Assembly: GCA_937924895.1 (NCBI GenBank)
Contig: CALEYP010000085.1
Span: 1-8,445, forward strand
Reading direction: 5' to 3'
DNA: 8,445 bases
DNA from: an uncultured Alphaproteobacteria bacterium
GTDB lineage: Bacteria; Pseudomonadota; Alphaproteobacteria; Puniceispirillales; Puniceispirillaceae
Shown here: one piece after another, positions 5,723-8,445 of the stretch
How positions within the stretch are numbered: position 1 is the stretch's first letter
Layout of the letters: the number at the start of each line of letters is the position of its first letter
Program-made: the position numbers and the translations under genes
Notes under the pieces: generated by a model
The model's input: only the letters and a program-made list of their open reading frames with translations
What the model was told of the DNA's origin: nothing
The model's database searches: none

Positions 5723-6892
5723 TTATTCTGCTGCAGATTTCGCAGACGCGCTATCTGATTTGCCACGATTCATGATGCGCTTCATGATGCGTGTCGCACC
5801 ATCAACAAGCCCACCAGGCAAGAAGATAACAACCAACATAAAGACAATACCCAAAGTGAGGTGCCAGCCTTTACCAACGAAGAAATGCAAAATACCAACT
5901 AATAGATTTTCAAGCCCATCTGGCAAAAGGCTGAACCACGCATGCAATACATTATCGTTAATCTTTGAGAAGATATTCTCAAAATATTTGATAAAGCCTG
6001 CGCCTAATACAGGACCCATCATGGTGCCTGCGCCGCCCAGAATCGTCATCAACACAACCTCACCAGAGGCTGTCCATTGCATACGTTCTGCCCCTGCTAG
6101 CGGGTCAGTGATCGCCATCAGGCCACCAGCAAGGCCCGCATACATGCCAGAGATAACAAAGGCAGCCAATGTATAAGGGCGTGTATTCAAACCAGTATAG
6201 TTCAAACGGTTTTGGTTCGTTTTAATCGCACGCAACATCATGCCAAATGGCGAACGGAAAATCCGCAAGGCAAGATAGAAAGCACCAATCAAAATCAAAG
6301 CACAGAAATAGAAGCCGACATTGAATTGTAATGTCATGCCAAGCACGTCAAATTTGGCTGTGGAATTCATTGCCAAACCAAAGAAATTTGTTGACGGAAT
6401 AGAGCCACTTGTATCGGCGGCATCAAGGATGCGCGGATCGTTCAAATTCAGCTGCAAGCCCGTTTCACCATTTGTGATTGGCGTTAACACAGAATAAGCG
6501 AGGTTGTAGCTCATCTGCGCGAAAGCCAATGTCAGAATAGAGAAATAAATCCCTGAACGACGCAATGACACATATCCAATCAAGAGCGCGAACACACCTG
6601 CCACAGCAACAGATAGCAACAAGGCTGGGACGACATTCATCGTTAGCAGCTTGAACATCCACACCGCGGAGTACGAGCCCACACCCAAAAAGGCAGCATG
6701 CCCAAATGAGAGATAGCCTGTGAGGCCAAACAAAATGTTAAAGCCAATCGCGAAAATGCCAAAAATAGCAAAACGCTGTAGCAAATCAGGGTAACCTGCC
6801 CCAAATGGCGCCAAAATGATTGGACCGGCAAGCACCATGATAATGAAGAAGATCATCAGTAGACGATCATTTTTTTGTAAATTTCCGAACAT
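5723..6892 (-). CDS. livM: HAAT-family ABC transporter permease LivM
   Basis: 389 residues, an inner-membrane permease that pairs with LivH. Many hydrophobic segments are visible, about eight to ten. Family blocks are present: the N-terminal GLTGYLSFGHAAFLGVGSY, the cytoplasmic coupling region AIKTNQNRLNYTGLNTRPY followed by LAGGLMA, and TILGGAGTMMGPVLGA near the end. A segment at about 145-180 (NLNDPRILDAADTSG and onwards) is an extended periplasmic loop between membrane helices. The C-terminus is a basic, then serine/alanine-rich tail. The ATG at 6890-6892 lies 4 bases after the livH stop. Its ribosome site GGAGG (6902-6906) is embedded in the last codons of livH, which couples the two genes. 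Confidence 0.95.
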   Translation of the reverse strand: MFGNLQKNDRLLMIFFIIMVLAGPIILAPFGAGYPDLLQRFAIFGIFAIGFNILFGLTGYLSFGHAAFLGVGSYSAVWMFKLLTMNVVPALLLSVAVAGVFALLIGYVSLRRSGIYFSILTLAFAQMSYNLAYSVLTPITNGETGLQLNLNDPRILDAADTSGSIPSTNFFGLAMNSTAKFDVLGMTLQFNVGFYFCALILIGAFYLALRIFRSPFGMMLRAIKTNQNRLNYTGLNTRPYTLAAFVISGMYAGLAGGLMAITDPLAGAERMQWTASGEVVLMTILGGAGTMMGPVLGAGFIKYFENIFSKINDNVLHAWFSLLPDGLENLLVGILHFFVGKGWHLTLGIVFMLVVIFLPGGLVDGATRIMKRIMNRGKSDSASAKSAAE

Positions 6893-6896
6893 CTGA

Positions 6897-7928
6897 TTAT
6901 TCCTCCATCACACCAGCGCGACCCATCAAACCGCGAGGGCGTGTCAATAGAACGACCATAGCGACAAGATAGATGATGATTTGGTCAATACCTGGCAAGA
7001 GTGATTTCACTTCATTCATCGAAGCAAAGCTCTCCAAAATACCAAGCAAGAAGCCAGCCAGAACAGCCCCAGGCAAAGAGCCCATGCCGCCAACCACAAC
7101 AACAACGAAGCTCAAGACTAGGAAGTCCATTCCCATGTGGTAGTTCGGTGGATTAATCGGTGTATACATCACACCAGCGAGACCTGCCACGGCCGCAGCA
7201 ATACCGAACATTAAGGTAAAGCGGCGATCAATATTAATGCCAAGCAAACCAACAGTCTCTCTGTCTGCCATACCCGCACGCACGACCATACCGAAGGTTG
7301 TGAATTGCAAGAAAGCAAAGACAAGGCCGATAACAACCGCAGAGAAGAGGAAGTAAATCAGACGCCAATAAGGATAGATAATTGTATTTTCGGCAAAGCC
7401 AATAATCGCGCCAAAATCAAATGACCCTTTAAAGGCATCTGGTGCCGGTGTTGGGATCGGATTCGCGCCGTAAAAGGCTTTGATGATTTCTTGTAAAACA
7501 ATAGCCAAACCAAAAGTCACAAGAATTTGGTCGGCATGTGGACGCTTATAGAAATGCTTGATAAGGCCGCGTTCCATGATATAGCCAACTGCCACCATGA
7601 TCGGAATGGCAAATAAAATCGCTAATGGCACAGACCAATTGATGATTGCTTGACCAGCGACTTCCCCAAACCAGCTTTCCACATAAGGGACTTTCACTTT
7701 GAGCGGATTGCCCAAAAAGTCAGTCTTTGTGGGGTCAATTACCACCGAATAAAGATTGAAGATTTTCTGTAACGTCACCGCACAGAAAGCCCCGATCATG
7801 AACAACGCACCATGGGCGAAATTGACAACACCAAGCGTGCCAAAAATCAATGTCAGGCCAAGCGCAATCAACGCGTAGGCACTGCCCTTATCAAGTCCGT
7901 TGAGAATTTGAAGCAATATTGCGTCCAT
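6897..7928 (-). CDS. livH: HAAT-family ABC transporter permease LivH
   Basis: 343 residues, the first permease of the operon, in the inner membrane. It is longer than the roughly 300 residues of E. coli LivH because of an insert near residues 55-95 (YSVVIDPTKTDFLGNPLKVK and onwards), probably a periplasmic loop, and another at about 155-185. Family blocks are clear: LIFGTLGVVNFAHGALFMIG near the N-terminus, LVTFGLAIVLQE in the middle, and the coupling loop MADRETVGLLGINIDRRF, followed by GGMGSLPGAVLAGFLLG. The last codons GTG-ATG-GAG-GAA also carry the ribosome site of livM. The ATG at 7926-7928 has only a weak ribosome site. A strong hairpin lies 34 bases upstream, after the binding-protein gene. 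Confidence 0.95.
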   Translation of the reverse strand: MDAILLQILNGLDKGSAYALIALGLTLIFGTLGVVNFAHGALFMIGAFCAVTLQKIFNLYSVVIDPTKTDFLGNPLKVKVPYVESWFGEVAGQAIINWSVPLAILFAIPIMVAVGYIMERGLIKHFYKRPHADQILVTFGLAIVLQEIIKAFYGANPIPTPAPDAFKGSFDFGAIIGFAENTIIYPYWRLIYFLFSAVVIGLVFAFLQFTTFGMVVRAGMADRETVGLLGINIDRRFTLMFGIAAAVAGLAGVMYTPINPPNYHMGMDFLVLSFVVVVVGGMGSLPGAVLAGFLLGILESFASMNEVKSLLPGIDQIIIYLVAMVVLLTRPRGLMGRAGVMEE

Positions 7929-7961
7929 CTTCTGAACCCTACTTTAATAGAAGTTGAAAAG

Positions 7962-7990
7962 AGGTCACGCCAGCAATGCTGACGTGACCT
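7962..7990 (-). terminator. Hairpin with T-run between binding-protein gene and livH, probable partial terminator
   Basis: On the - strand AGGTCACG (7983-7990) pairs with CGTGACCT (7962-7969), and a G-T pair plus CAGC/GCTG extend the stem to 13 base pairs around a 3-base loop. CTCTTTTC follows directly. It lies 21 bases after the binding-protein stop and 34 bases before livH. Such hairpins in binding-protein operons usually let most transcripts stop or be protected after the binding-protein gene, giving more binding protein than permease. The T-run is short, so I expect partial rather than full termination. Confidence 0.75.
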
Positions 7991-8011
7991 TGAAAGTTCG
8001 AATGTTTTGAC

Positions 8012-8445
8012 TTATGCGCCTGGGTTACACTTACCTAGTGCACCACCAGAGAACATTGGATGATCTGGTGCATATTCAACTTGAGCACGTGGTGTTACTT
8101 CCACGACTTCAAGAACGTCAAATTCTGATGTTGGGTTTTCTTTACCCTTCACAACAAGAACATCCTTGAAGCACTGGTGGTCTTCAGCACGATATTCAGT
8201 TGGGCCGTTACCCAAACCATCGAACTTAAAGCCTTCAAGAGCTTCAACAACACCACATGGGTTGAATGTGCCAGCACGTTCACAAGCATCGGCATAAAGC
8301 AATGTCTGACAGTAAACTGTATGAGCAGCCTGTGATGGTGGGAAACCATATTTCTCACCGAATGACTTCACAAACGCCTTTGAGCCAGCATCTGTCAATG
8401 ACCAGTGCCAGTTTGTTGAACCAAAGATACCCTTAACGTTTTCAC
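8012..8445 (-). CDS. Periplasmic substrate-binding protein of the liv-type transporter, C-terminal part
   Basis: The frame is open through the right window edge; 143 C-terminal residues are visible and the start and signal peptide lie outside. It carries the C-terminal lobe of a type-1 periplasmic binding protein (Peripla_BP_6, LivJ/LivK-like): TNWHWSL, then FGEKYGFPPSQAAHTVYCQTL, the Y-x-A-E-D-H-Q block before the strand KDVLVVKG, and a tail ending GKCNPGA. Methionine/leucine codons inside this stretch are not real starts. The visible part holds five cysteines (in VYCQ, DACE, NPCG, HQCF and GKCN), more than in E. coli LivJ/LivK, which suggests periplasmic disulfides. It is the first visible gene of the operon and delivers the solute to LivHMGF. 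The ligand is not known; the gene name livK would be a guess. Confidence 0.9.
   Translation of the reverse strand, partial: ENVKGIFGSTNWHWSLTDAGSKAFVKSFGEKYGFPPSQAAHTVYCQTLLYADACERAGTFNPCGVVEALEGFKFDGLGNGPTEYRAEDHQCFKDVLVVKGKENPTSEFDVLEVVEVTPRAQVEYAPDHPMFSGGALGKCNPGA

Noticed and set aside
214..6176. Plus-strand open frames such as 1438-1905, 5230-5619 and 5760-6176
   Set aside because: They lie opposite well-identified genes, have no recognisable domains or ribosome sites, and are frames created by the coding strand.

Overview
This window looks like chromosomal DNA of a marine-type alphaproteobacterium. That is an inference from the style of the Liv proteins, the stomatin/NfeD pair, the PhyH-type oxygenase, the moderate base composition and the encoded CCA of the tRNA. 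I cannot name a genus; a SAR116-like lineage is a guess. Only the partial tRNA at the left edge lies on the + strand. Every protein gene reads on the - strand.

Layout from left to right: the 3' part of a tRNA-Arg(ACG) (1-55); a thioredoxin-type arsenate reductase arsC (121-657) with its own recognisable promoter (742-770); a small membrane protein (826-1053); a PhyH-family Fe(II)/2-oxoglutarate dioxygenase (1114-1908); an iodotyrosine-deiodinase-like flavin nitroreductase interrupted by one in-frame TGA (1966-2655); a short NfeD-like membrane protein without the usual OB-fold (2701-3009); and a stomatin/QmcA-type SPFH protein (3029-3955). A 245-base gap follows, holding a probable promoter for the stomatin gene and a clear terminator for the next operon. 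Then comes a branched-chain-amino-acid-type (HAAT) ABC transporter, transcribed from the right edge leftwards: substrate-binding protein (partial, 8012-8445), livH, livM, livG and livF.

The Liv genes form a tight operon. The gaps are 4 and 11 bases, then a one-base TAATG overlap, and the operon ends in an intrinsic terminator. A 13-bp hairpin followed by a short T-run lies between the binding-protein gene and livH. It probably lowers permease/ATPase expression relative to the binding protein. The stomatin-nfeD-iyd-phyH-small-membrane-protein run has gaps of 19 to 60 bases and may be one transcript. Stomatin plus NfeD is a known membrane-quality-control pair; the two redox enzymes behind it have no established link to that pair.

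Most of the window is ordinary metabolism and transport. The points worth a second look are the single in-frame TGA in an otherwise open deiodinase-like gene, the hairpin between livK and livH, the G-tracts in front of livG and livF (one of which could fuse LivG to LivF after a -1 slip), and the NfeD protein without its soluble domain. I found no CRISPR array, insertion sequence, phage gene or clear undescribed system.
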